A stretch of DNA of 64,000 bases from Saccharomycopsis crataegensis (taxonomy: Eukaryota > Ascomycota > Saccharomycetes > Ascoideales > Saccharomycopsidaceae). The DNA is taken from positions 62,001 through 126,000 of the forward strand of contig NW_027043828.1 of assembly GCF_037102585.1 (NCBI RefSeq), read 5' to 3'. The position numbers and the translations under genes were made by a program. A model generated the notes under the pieces. That model did no database searches. It saw only the letters and a list, made by a program, of their open reading frames with translations, and was not told the DNA's origin. Shown one piece after another: positions 44,645 through 54,176 of this stretch; the stretch's first letter is position 1, and every line of letters begins with the position of its first letter.

Positions 44645-47023
44645 ATGAAATCCTTAATATCATTACTCTTTCTAAGTCTTGTGACATCCATCATTTATGC
44701 CAGTCCGACGAAATTCGACTTGATTAATGGGAATTCTCTAGAGAAGGTATTGTTAAAACAGAAATCATCAGCACAACCGGTGCCATCACCACCGATTCCT
44801 CCAAAAGATGTCCATAGTGATTATGGACCACCGCCAAAATGGACACAATTGGAGAGAGCCGCCCCGTATTTAATGTTGGCAAGTGCTTGTCAAAGTGCAG
44901 CTTCTTCTCTTAATTTCTCTAAATCAAATTCTGGAAAAGGTAATACTTCTGGAAGAAAGAACGTATATCAGAGTTCTCTTAGTAATAATGGCTATAATTC
45001 CACCAACAATAGCACGAGACATCCTGGATTAAATAATTCTAGCGCAGCAACTAATGGGTCTGATAGTGGACATGGCATTACCAATCTCAGTTGTGGTTAT
45101 GCTCCATATTCTGGTACTCTTGCGATCTGTTTACATCGAATGGCCAGCAGTTATGAGGAAATTGAAAAAGCCATGCCATCGGTTGCAAAATTCTGTCCAA
45201 ACATGACCCTTGATCAACTATCCCAGATTTATGACAATGCCAGCAAATATGCCATTTATGAATTCCAAATACCAAATAATCAAAGTGTGGCATTACCGGT
45301 GATTATCAGCTCAGAAACTTATCAAATGAATTATAAGAAAGTTTCCGCGGTCCCCATAAATCTCGATCGATCTACCATATATGGGTTGGGGATTCTTTAT
45401 TATTGGTTTGGGGTGATGATTCTTTCAACAATTATGAGATTCTTGTCTGCTACTGGGGTAATCAACTATTTCAGTGGACCGATATCTAAAAAACTCCAAA
45501 GCTCCTTGTTTCTCCCAGGTTTGTTTTTTGAGAACCATTTCCAGATCACCAAATTCTTTGGAATCATTCATGCATATGTCCCCACCAGAGCCGAAAGTGG
45601 GGTGATTGCTGGTTATATCATCTTGTACATTGTCTTCATGTCAATTCACTGGGGAGGGTCTACAGCTGTATTGACCAAGCTCATTGCGGACAGGACCGGG
45701 GTCATTGCCACGGCCCATTTGCCATTAATTTTCCTCTTTGCAGGAAGAAACAACATCTTGATGCTCCTCACTGGCTTCAATTATTCCACATTCATCCATT
45801 TCCATAAATGGACCGGGAGAATGATGTTCTTGAATGCTTTAATTCATGGGGTTTCTTATACCAAGATATACCTTGATCGGGGGACTTATTCTAGGACCAT
45901 CAAACAAGAATACTTCATTTGGGGGATTGTCGCCACCACTAGTGCTGGAGTTATCATGTTCCAATCATACAATTGGTTCAGAAGGCACTTGTACGAATTT
46001 TTCTTGTATACACATATCATGCTCGCGGTGGTGTTCTTGGTTGGTGCTTTCCGTCACATTTACACTTTTGGATGGATGGAATTTGTGGTTACTGCAGTAG
46101 CTGTTTGGGCATTTGATAGAATCGTTAGAATTGTCAGGATACTAAATTTCGGAGTCAAAAGAGCCACCATTAAAGTGGTTTCCGAAGATACCTTCAGGCT
46201 CACTGTCAAGAGACCTGATGCCTCAAGATGGGCTGCTAGCCCTGGACAATATGCTTTTGTTTATTTTTTCACCCCAAAGACTTTTGGTCAATCCCATCCA
46301 TTTACCGTCAACGATTCCACTATCAAAGATGGAGAAATTAATCTCTATATCAAATGCAAAAAGGGGGCCACCAAAGCCATCTATGATATGATTTCCCAAA
46401 AGCCTGAACAGATCGATGAATCTATTTTGGTGGGGATAGAAGGCCCATATGGTGCATCTGCTCCTAATTACCATTATGATAATATCACTTTGATTGCTGG
46501 TGGTAATGGTATTCCTGGGATCTTTGACCATGCGCTTAAGATCTCAAGAAGATATCCAAATGGTCAGAAGAACATTAGAATGGTGTGGGTTGCTAGGGAT
46601 TTGGCATCCATTAGTTGGTTTCTTCCAGAACTATTGCTATTGAAGCAGGAACCATCGGTTCAAGTGTCGCTTTATCTAACGAGGGAAAACCCGCAGAAAG
46701 TTGTTGCTGGTCAACAATTAGCTCACGTTGGTGATTCTGACTCCGATGAGAAGAGTATTGATAAACCAGAAAAGTTACTGACGATTGTTATTGGTTCTGA
46801 GGAATGCTTTTTGGCGGCCCAATTGGTGGGGCTCGATGTGGTTTGTGGTAGACCAGATATTCAAAAATTGGTGTGCGATTGGCTCACTAACGATGCTGGG
46901 TCGATTTCTATCACTGCTTGTGCATCAAATGCATTGTGCGATTCCTTGAGAAAGAACATTGCGATGTACGTTGAAGATCATGATGGAAGAGTGGATTATC
47001 ATGAAGAATTGCAAGTTTGGTGA
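44645..47023 (+). CDS. FRE-family ferric/cupric reductase
   Basis: A 792-residue plasma-membrane metalloreductase. It starts with a signal peptide (MKSLISLLFLSLVTSIIYAS) and a Ser/Asn-rich extracellular part with several N-glycosylation sequons. The ferric-reductase transmembrane domain begins near residue 240; haem-ligand histidines are visible in STFIHFHKWTGRMMFLNALI and in FFLYTHIMLAV followed by FRHIYTF. The cytoplasmic half has the FAD motif SHPFTVND, a nucleotide-binding GGNGIPG and a C-terminal VVCGRPDIQKLV. It passes electrons from NADPH through FAD and two haems to Fe(III) or Cu(II) outside the cell, ahead of high-affinity uptake. I cannot tell which FRE paralogue it is, so no symbol is given. 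Confidence 0.93.
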   Translation: MKSLISLLFLSLVTSIIYASPTKFDLINGNSLEKVLLKQKSSAQPVPSPPIPPKDVHSDYGPPPKWTQLERAAPYLMLASACQSAASSLNFSKSNSGKGNTSGRKNVYQSSLSNNGYNSTNNSTRHPGLNNSSAATNGSDSGHGITNLSCGYAPYSGTLAICLHRMASSYEEIEKAMPSVAKFCPNMTLDQLSQIYDNASKYAIYEFQIPNNQSVALPVIISSETYQMNYKKVSAVPINLDRSTIYGLGILYYWFGVMILSTIMRFLSATGVINYFSGPISKKLQSSLFLPGLFFENHFQITKFFGIIHAYVPTRAESGVIAGYIILYIVFMSIHWGGSTAVLTKLIADRTGVIATAHLPLIFLFAGRNNILMLLTGFNYSTFIHFHKWTGRMMFLNALIHGVSYTKIYLDRGTYSRTIKQEYFIWGIVATTSAGVIMFQSYNWFRRHLYEFFLYTHIMLAVVFLVGAFRHIYTFGWMEFVVTAVAVWAFDRIVRIVRILNFGVKRATIKVVSEDTFRLTVKRPDASRWAASPGQYAFVYFFTPKTFGQSHPFTVNDSTIKDGEINLYIKCKKGATKAIYDMISQKPEQIDESILVGIEGPYGASAPNYHYDNITLIAGGNGIPGIFDHALKISRRYPNGQKNIRMVWVARDLASISWFLPELLLLKQEPSVQVSLYLTRENPQKVVAGQQLAHVGDSDSDEKSIDKPEKLLTIVIGSEECFLAAQLVGLDVVCGRPDIQKLVCDWLTNDAGSISITACASNALCDSLRKNIAMYVEDHDGRVDYHEELQVW

Positions 47024-48684
47024 TCCTCTTATCCATTGGTATGGTATTTATTTATTTATTTTTCACTTTTTGTACTTTAACTTCTCAATTTCTTTTTAAT
47101 TCGGCTGTTTATTTTCAGACTCATTTTTTTTTTCTTCACATTCAATTCCCTATTTCAATAGTGTTTTTTGGACTTGGATTTTAGGGCCACCTATTAGATT
47201 AAGTAAACACCTCAATCAAAAAAAAAACAAAAACAAATGAAATCATTTGGAGCAAGTTTGCATAAATTAGATTTCAATATCTAAAGATATCTAACAATTA
47301 AATCTGTTAGCCAAATTTCGGCATCGGTAATAAATTCTCGACAAATAAACAGAAAATTTTATTAATGATATGACTTATATTTGTAAAAGAAATGACCCAC
47401 CAATATATTCCCACCCCTAAGAGATCTTTGAGAATGTTATTATTTCCCAACAAAGAGCTTTCATAGACACTTCTTCAATGGTAATTCTAGAAAAAAAAAG
47501 CTTTCGCTTTAAATTTTTGCAGTGTAAACACTGATTACAATGATCAGCTAATAAAAGTGGGCTAATTGTTCTATTATTGTAAGCGTTTGACAGTTTCCAA
47601 AAGGCAATTTATATTAACAAGACCACGATTTTTTTTTTTTTTTTTTTTGGTTATTTGAGGAGGAGCGGGCCATCAAAGAACCAAGTTCTTATTAATGAAC
47701 TTAGATAATTTTTGCTATTTCTTGAAAATTATAAGTACCGCTGAGATTTACAGAGAATGTGGAAACCTCGGGAATCTCTACTAAATTATGCAAAACCACA
47801 GCTTATTGAAGTTAATGCTTTATATTGTGGGAAAGTGTTGCATGACAGAGTCGTTTCAACATGCATCAGCCATGAAAATCCGATGGAAGGAATAATATGG
47901 GAGACACCCACTTCATAGTTGCTGTAGCTGAAGAGGAACCAAACCAAAGTCCCTCCCCCTCATCCCAAAAAAAAAAAAAAAAAGAATAATTCAGGTTTTG
48001 TTGTTTGCTGATCCTAGAACTAAGCGAAGGGAATCATATTACTCACAGCAATCAGCTAGCGATCATATCATTTGAGTGTATAATATTGTTAAACAGACAG
48101 TAGGTAGCTGATTTCCAATTACTGAATTTTGAAATTCGCTCATGATAAATCATCACCTTTTTTTTTTGAAATCTATATAGCCACTTATTTATTCTCAGTC
48201 ACCTGTTGTCGCGGAAGCGTTGTCTTGAGATGAGAATCTAGCTTATCAATCATGACGAGGTACGGACTATTATTTGATAGGGACTAATTACTACAGATTA
48301 CTTCGATATGGACCAAATAAAGTGAACAAATCCCCTCTTTACAGTATAGTTATAGGCAATAATGATTATAAGATAATAAAAATAACAATAACACAGACTT
48401 ACCAACAGATATGGATAGTTGAAAGATTAGAGATATAATCCCACGTGCAAGCAATATAAGGGTTTGGTAGATATACCCAATTTTTAAATTCGGCGTTACA
48501 TCAATAGGTATATTCTCAAAGATCATCAAATCATGAAATCGAAGTAGTTATTAGATTTATATATATCACCCAGATGGCGCAGACAGATACTGGCGAGGCA
48601 GGTTAGAAATTTTGCAATCTATTTTATTGATCCTAGTTACTGATATTGGTGATTTTCTTTTTCTGCTAATCTATCACTTTCTTC
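47024..48684. other. Intergenic between convergent FRE and UBC7
   Basis: About 1.66 kb between two converging genes, more than two 3' ends need. It has several A and T homopolymers (47220, 47631, 47968) and short open frames only. I found no tRNA promoter boxes. A non-coding RNA gene could be here, but nothing shows it. Confidence 0.5.
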
Positions 48685-49188
48685 CTACAACCCCAAAGAC
48701 TTCTTCACATCATTCCTCACAATCTCCTCAAACTTTTTTCTATCATCTCTCCACAACTTGCAGGCATCAATGTTGGCTCCACTTTCGACGTTTGGTTCTG
48801 CTAACATGCTGACCACACTCAACAAGATCTTCTCAACGCTTTGTACCGGACTCCATCTTTCTTCGGCCCGTTCGTATTGATTAGGATCTTCTCCTGGAGG
48901 GTGTAAGATCGATATGCACACATTACCATCGGCATAGATATTAGGGTGCAAAATTGGAGGATCAAACTTCAACAGTGGTGGAGACAATGGATAATCTTTT
49001 GGGAAAGTGAGCACTGCGGAAAATACCCCATTCTCGTATGATGTTCCTGGAGGACCTTCAAGTAGACAATCCCATACAAAAAGGTTGTCTTCGTTGGCAG
49101 GCCCAGCAATGATACCTTCTGGTGGGTCTCTCGAGAGCTCTTGGTATTCTTTGAGAAGTCTTCTTTGGGCAGTGCTTCTGGCAGGCAT
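48685..49188 (-). CDS. UBC7: Ubiquitin-conjugating enzyme Ubc7
   Basis: A 167-residue E2. After [18 protein letters not shown] come the UBC-fold landmarks [14 protein letters not shown], the HPN motif [15 protein letters not shown] with the active-site Cys, and the acidic loop [19 protein letters not shown] after the catalytic site that marks the Ubc7/UBE2G group. The C-terminus [18 protein letters not shown] and KSLGL matches yeast Ubc7 (165 residues). Ubc7 is recruited to the ER membrane by Cue1 and works with Hrd1 and Doa10 in ER-associated degradation. I start at the Met aligned with the family. An in-frame ATG at 49233 would add 15 residues ([15 protein letters not shown]); which is used is unclear. 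Confidence 0.93.
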   Translation of the reverse strand: MPARSTAQRRLLKEYQELSRDPPEGIIAGPANEDNLFVWDCLLEGPPGTSYENGVFSAVLTFPKDYPLSPPLLKFDPPILHPNIYADGNVCISILHPPGEDPNQYERAEERWSPVQSVEKILLSVVSMLAEPNVESGANIDACKLWRDDRKKFEEIVRNDVKKSLGL

Positions 49189-49414
49189 TATTATTTGTGT
49201 TTCGATGGATATGGAGGGCCTGCTGTTATCCATGATTGTTGGAGAGCCATCGATTTTTTGGGCGGTGACGAAATCTGAAGTTCTGCTATCCGCACGCTGA
49301 TTATACACACACTCTCTCTACATATATAAATATATTGCTACATAATCAGATAACATCTAACCCTTTTTATTTATTTATTCATTTATATATCGTAATCATA
49401 AAGAAGTTATAAAA

Positions 49415-51535
49415 CTAATAGTCTAACTGTTCAACGGTATTTTCACCTACTGTCATACTCTCTGGATCATCGGTATTGGGGTCATCATCGTCTCGGCTGA
49501 CCGAAACGTAAATCGTTTTAGATTTTTTGCTGACAGTTTCCATAAGAGATTTATTGGCTTGTCTGATTTCCTCAAGTTGTTGTCGCAATCTATCATTCTT
49601 GGAGAGTTTGTTTTTGAATTGCATGATTTCCTCTTCGGAGATCTCCGGAACCTCCATTGCCAACCACGTCCGTTTCTGACGATTCAATCTTGAGTTTTTC
49701 CAAACTCCAAGACTATGATACTCAGCAGAGATATCACCCTGGCTCAGTTTCTGTTTCAAGGATTCATTGGTTTCCAAATTCAGTGAGGCGGTGGATAATT
49801 GTGGTCTTGAAGAAAATATTTTTGTCAAGTTTCGGTTACCAAACTTGATACCAAACAGATTTTCAAAAGTATTGCTTTTTGATAGTGATAATTTAACGTC
49901 TTCTATCAGTTTTTTGAATACTTCAAAGTCTGGGGTGATATTAAAAATTGAAAACTGATGCAATTTCCAAAAGAACCAATGGGCATCATTCTGGGTTGAG
50001 CAGGTGCCAACGGTGAAGCCTAATGATTCGCAATGATCGTTGAAAAATTCCTTGATGGCTTTTCTAATCCCCAAGTAATAATCGTAATCTCTTCCCAGAG
50101 CTGGGAGAGTGGAATAGATTCCTTTGAATTTGGTCCATTCTACTGGAGCAATCAAAGGAATTCGGGAATTTTCTTCACTTTGCTTCTGTAATTGTTTGAT
50201 ATATTCATTATAACCATTCGTGAGTTTTGTCACCTCGTCAAACCGTTCTTTTTTATACCGTTCGGCCAAGTTGGTCATATATTCGGTGATGATGAGAATC
50301 TGGACAAGGGTTTCCAAACGGAACCGCACATCATCAAATTTTTGTTTTCTAAATGTAGCAAACGAGTATAGTGGACCAACGGAATTGAAACGAAGCGGCG
50401 AATCGCTGTAATAATCCATTTTTTCTTTGTGGAGTTCTTGGTGGTAAAAATCGTCAACGAATTTAGCATCGCCATTTTCCACAAAGTTTTTCAATTCATC
50501 GGCAGAACCTTGCTTATAACTATCTCTGAACCCTGAGTCTCTATCAAATGAGTCGATTATCTCCAGGACAATCGCTCGTTGGTCCTTTAACAAGTAAGCA
50601 TTCTTCTCACTGTCAATAGGGTCACTTAGCCAATTCTTTAGCTGCCAGAACCTAAAGAAATGGACATCTCCAAATTTTCTTTGTGATTTCAAATCACGAA
50701 TGAAATCGCGGTTGAATTTGAACTTGTGATCCGAAAACAAGTCATCATTGATGGCAAAAGTACTGAAAATATAAAGATAAACCCTTCCTAAAAATAAACT
50801 ATCATCTTCAAAAACACTGTCTTTAGGATTCTCCATCCTTTGGATCAACTTCTTTAGCGTTGCAGATAACTCGGCCCCTGGTCTTCTTAAACCAACAATG
50901 TACCGATTTCTAACGGTATTGACCAAAGAACGTGTCCCACTTTTTTTCATGTATTCCCCATTGTTGAACGAAAGAAACTTGATCAAATTGGCGTGTCTAG
51001 TCTCCAAGACACACCAGAACTTTTTGATAAACCGAATGGTATTTAGCTCGATAACGTTGGAAACCAATATGAATCCCAAATCATTCTGGGCATCATGGTT
51101 GTCATTATTCACCAAGTAGTTTGCAAAATCAATGATTACACTGTAAAAATTGAGTTTCAAATTGTCGATTTTTCGCTGCTGACGATCATTATCATCATCC
51201 AGGGATTCTTTTTGTTGGTTCGTGGCAGCAGCAGCATTTTCAAACCTCTGTAATGCAGCCGTAAACGCCATTTCAATGTACAATCTTTGGTTGTCGTCTT
51301 TTGGCACCACACCGATGAACGCTTCGTAATATGGCTTTAGGAACTCGTCGGCAATGACATTGTCATTCAACGGAAGTTCCACCAGCGACTCAACGATGGT
51401 CAATTCTGCCTTATTGACATCTGAGACGTCGTGATATTCTGGAACAGCACTGTAAACGATCCCCCACAACGCCTTCCAGAGTGACTCGGAACAGGTTTTT
51501 GTGAGCTGGCCATAGTCGTTCAAAGAGTTCTCCAT
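49415..51535 (-). CDS. HPR1: THO complex subunit Hpr1/THOC1-like
   Basis: A 706-residue protein judged to be the THOC1/Hpr1 subunit of THO from several weaker matches: KFWCVLETRHANLIKF, FEDDSLFLGRVYLYIFSTF, HFFRFWQLKNWLSDP, APVEWTKFKGIYSTLP, ALGRDYDYYLGIRKAIKEFF and NDAHWFFWKLHQF, in family order. The C-terminus has a coiled segment (EEEIMQFKNKLSKNDRLRQQLEEIR) and an acidic tail. Length fits S. cerevisiae Hpr1 (752). THO couples transcription to mRNA export and suppresses R-loops in the nucleus. The open frame extends upstream as an Asn-rich run without ATG, so I use the ATG at 51535. It is divergent from the GPI-PLD-like gene with only 220 bp between the starts. Confidence 0.75.
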   Translation of the reverse strand: MENSLNDYGQLTKTCSESLWKALWGIVYSAVPEYHDVSDVNKAELTIVESLVELPLNDNVIADEFLKPYYEAFIGVVPKDDNQRLYIEMAFTAALQRFENAAAATNQQKESLDDDNDRQQRKIDNLKLNFYSVIIDFANYLVNNDNHDAQNDLGFILVSNVIELNTIRFIKKFWCVLETRHANLIKFLSFNNGEYMKKSGTRSLVNTVRNRYIVGLRRPGAELSATLKKLIQRMENPKDSVFEDDSLFLGRVYLYIFSTFAINDDLFSDHKFKFNRDFIRDLKSQRKFGDVHFFRFWQLKNWLSDPIDSEKNAYLLKDQRAIVLEIIDSFDRDSGFRDSYKQGSADELKNFVENGDAKFVDDFYHQELHKEKMDYYSDSPLRFNSVGPLYSFATFRKQKFDDVRFRLETLVQILIITEYMTNLAERYKKERFDEVTKLTNGYNEYIKQLQKQSEENSRIPLIAPVEWTKFKGIYSTLPALGRDYDYYLGIRKAIKEFFNDHCESLGFTVGTCSTQNDAHWFFWKLHQFSIFNITPDFEVFKKLIEDVKLSLSKSNTFENLFGIKFGNRNLTKIFSSRPQLSTASLNLETNESLKQKLSQGDISAEYHSLGVWKNSRLNRQKRTWLAMEVPEISEEEIMQFKNKLSKNDRLRQQLEEIRQANKSLMETVSKKSKTIYVSVSRDDDDPNTDDPESMTVGENTVEQLDY

Positions 51536-51596
51536 GGCTATTTGCTTGTTGGTGTTGTTATTGTTATTGTTATTGATCACCCACTACCACTAGGAT

Positions 51597-51637
51597 CAGC
51601 AGCAGCAGAAGAAGAAAGAAAAATGCTGCTGCTGCTG
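51597..51637. repeat. CAG/CTG inverted repeat in divergent promoter
   Basis: Four CAG units (51597-51608) and four CTG units (51626-51637) form a perfect 12-bp inverted repeat with a 17-nt A/G-rich loop, between the divergent starts of HPR1 and the GPI-PLD-like gene. It could form a hairpin in single-stranded DNA or RNA. Confidence 0.8.
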
Positions 51638-51652
51638 GTGTTTGGGTGGTAG
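51623..51652 (+). other. Possible uORF of nine codons, four CTG
   Basis: ATG, four CTG codons, GTG TTT GGG TGG and TAG, reading MLLLLVFGW in the standard code. It lies 103 bp before the ATG of the GPI-PLD-like gene and could sit in its leader if transcription starts upstream of it. The run of CTG is notable where CTG is otherwise avoided. There is no evidence of translation. Confidence 0.35.
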
Positions 51653-51755
51653 TCGTCCCACGGTGCTGGAACATCATCACCAGTACTTTTTGGTTCTCAT
51701 CGGTCGATCACCAACATCAACAAACAACATCGAAAAACCAGCTATATATAAAGAA

Positions 51756-54176
51756 ATGAGGTTTTGTCACTGGTGGGTGCTTCTCCAGGGAACACTTATA
51801 GCTGCCTCAGGGGTATCGGTGCATCTCTTGTTGATGTCGAGAATCCACTCGCAGCTTCCCGAAGATGTCAAGCCGTTCTACAGTTACTTGCAAGCCGGGG
51901 CATTCTTTCCTGATAGTTACTACAATTGTTTTGGAGATAAGCTCGACGAGGCAGCAGAAGATGCCCATTGGCCTCCTTTCTTGTTGAGTGCTGCAAAATA
52001 TCACCACCACCAGCAAGGTAAACCCAAAGTTGACTGGAAAGCTGCCAAAATGGTGCACTTGTCCATGGCCAATTCCCACCACGACGACGACGACAACCGC
52101 AAAAAATTCAGAGCATTTCTTTATGGGATATTCAGCCACCAGATTGCCGATGCCACCTGGCACTCAATCAGAATGAATCATGGGCTACTACTGCATTTGG
52201 CGGCGTTGGAATTCGATGGCGATGTCGAAGCGGCCCATAGTTTTTTAGACACTGGGGGAGACCTACTAGTACTAAGGAAACTTTCAGCCAACACTGATAT
52301 ATTTTCCAAAGAGCAATCGATTCAAGATTATTTCATGGTACCTTGGAAAGCCCCGATTAAAGAAATGGTGGAGATTTACCATCGGTTGGGTCATTACGAT
52401 GTCTCAGACTACAACATGAAGTTCTGTCTCAATAGGGGCTTTACCGGACTCTCGCTAGAGATGAAGGGCTATAAACTTAGCTCGCACGCTTATATTGAGC
52501 AATCTCCGCATTTATACGATATTCTCGATGACTATTATCTTGGAGGTTTAGAGGAGATAGAGACATCTATTCTTCGATGCATGCCCAATCTCGATGAATG
52601 GCTAGACGATGCGAACTCCGAATTGAATAATATGGATCCTTGGGAATTGTGTAGGGCAAAATTGGTGGAACCGCGAACTGCGGCAACATTACAGGATAAT
52701 CACCAAGTAATTCAGAAGTCGTTGAACGATGATGGGTATTTTGTATCGCCAATGGTCCCGAATGGCAGGTTTGGAAAAGACATTGAGTTGGGGAACTTTC
52801 TAGGGGAACAGGTAGGGTTATGTGCTGCAGTGGGGTCGATATACGAAGATCTCGATGGAACAATCTACATTATTCCATTAATGGGATTGCGCGCATTAGA
52901 AAATGTCAAAATGACAAAAGTCAACCAATCCATTAAAAAGGTATCCGGCAGTCCAGAAAAATATGGGTATAAAATCAAGAATTTTGTTGTTGAGACGGTT
53001 ACTGGCGATAATATTGTGATCAGGCATGAGTTGTTAGTAGTGGTTTCTCCTGGTTCAGGAACCGTTGATATTATCAAAGGTTCCAATACTCTCCTTAGAT
53101 TTAACTTTGGTGGGGAATTTGAACAAATGGGCACGGATTTCGAACTTGCTGATATGAATGGTGATGGGATTGAAGATTTTGTGTTCAGTTCGCCCTTTTC
53201 CGGGAAGAATCAAAGAGGATCGGTGGTGGTTTTGGATGGTAAGAAAATTCTTATCAAAGTATTGACAGAAAGCCCTCAATATTTCCAACAAGACTTTGTG
53301 AACGTATTTGTGTCGCAAGATTATCCAACTAACAGAATAAACGCTGAGATTGTGGATGTCAGTTACAAGGAGTTCGATCCGATAATCCTCACCATCCCTG
53401 ACGCTTTAAGATTACTGACCGGGTATGAAAATTTTGGCTCAACGATTTCAGTCAGTGGGGAATACCTTTATGTTGGAGTTACCAGTATCAGCAGAGTACT
53501 AGTTTACGATAAGTTAGCGATCACCACATCATCTTCCAAATCGCTACCCAAATTTATTATCCCACATTATGGAGGAGCTCCGTATGAATTTGATGGTAAA
53601 GCGATTCCCCGAATCACCTCGCGGTTTTCCGGTCAGTTTGGCTCGAAATTCATGGCGTCTGGAACCTATGATGGAGTAGAATGGATTCTCATTGGTGCCC
53701 ATAGTGAATCTTACTCTAATTGCAAGAGATGCGGCGGCTTGTATTTGTACACCATTGTTGGAAATCATTGCAAACTTGTCACAAAGGTGATTATGAAGGT
53801 TGATAGTTTCCCAGAATACGATTTAAGTTTTTCAAAGTTTGGGATCTCGGGACACCTTGATGCAAACGGTACCACGGTGTACATATCTAGTCCATATTTG
53901 AACAACACTGGTGCGATTTGGAAGTTCGATGTTTCCACATTATTGGAAATTTCTACTGCTACTGCTACAGCCACGCCGGACGTGGTGGAATTGGAAGATA
54001 TTGTGGCCATTGGGGTTTCCGGGAATGGGTATACTGGTTTTGGTAATGCCTTAAAAACTTACTGTGATGTTTATGGCGAGACCCGGTTGATTGTAGGGCT
54101 TCCAGATTATGGATATCGAGAGTTGGCCAATGATGCGTGGAAGTTGGTTGGAAGAGTTGGGATTTACACGTTGTAG
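51756..54176 (+). CDS. GPI-phospholipase-D-like secreted protein
   Basis: An 806-residue protein resembling animal GPLD1. The N-terminus (MRFCHWWVLLQGTLIAASGV) is a signal peptide or anchor. A zinc-dependent phospholipase domain follows: FYSYLQAGAFFPDSYYNCFG, DAHWPPFLLSAAKYH, LYGIFSHQIADATWHSIRMN and EAAHSFLDTGGDLL, with His and Asp residues where the family binds zinc. The C-terminal half has FG-GAP-type repeats with a calcium-loop sequence (ADMNGDGIEDFVFSSPFSG), expected to form a beta-propeller. Relatives cleave the inositol-phosphate bond of GPI anchors; activity here is unproven. The first ATG is 51756, although a TATATATAAA lies only a few bases before it. S. cerevisiae has no clear counterpart that I know of. 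Confidence 0.8.
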   Translation: MRFCHWWVLLQGTLIAASGVSVHLLLMSRIHSQLPEDVKPFYSYLQAGAFFPDSYYNCFGDKLDEAAEDAHWPPFLLSAAKYHHHQQGKPKVDWKAAKMVHLSMANSHHDDDDNRKKFRAFLYGIFSHQIADATWHSIRMNHGLLLHLAALEFDGDVEAAHSFLDTGGDLLVLRKLSANTDIFSKEQSIQDYFMVPWKAPIKEMVEIYHRLGHYDVSDYNMKFCLNRGFTGLSLEMKGYKLSSHAYIEQSPHLYDILDDYYLGGLEEIETSILRCMPNLDEWLDDANSELNNMDPWELCRAKLVEPRTAATLQDNHQVIQKSLNDDGYFVSPMVPNGRFGKDIELGNFLGEQVGLCAAVGSIYEDLDGTIYIIPLMGLRALENVKMTKVNQSIKKVSGSPEKYGYKIKNFVVETVTGDNIVIRHELLVVVSPGSGTVDIIKGSNTLLRFNFGGEFEQMGTDFELADMNGDGIEDFVFSSPFSGKNQRGSVVVLDGKKILIKVLTESPQYFQQDFVNVFVSQDYPTNRINAEIVDVSYKEFDPIILTIPDALRLLTGYENFGSTISVSGEYLYVGVTSISRVLVYDKLAITTSSSKSLPKFIIPHYGGAPYEFDGKAIPRITSRFSGQFGSKFMASGTYDGVEWILIGAHSESYSNCKRCGGLYLYTIVGNHCKLVTKVIMKVDSFPEYDLSFSKFGISGHLDANGTTVYISSPYLNNTGAIWKFDVSTLLEISTATATATPDVVELEDIVAIGVSGNGYTGFGNALKTYCDVYGETRLIVGLPDYGYRELANDAWKLVGRVGIYTL

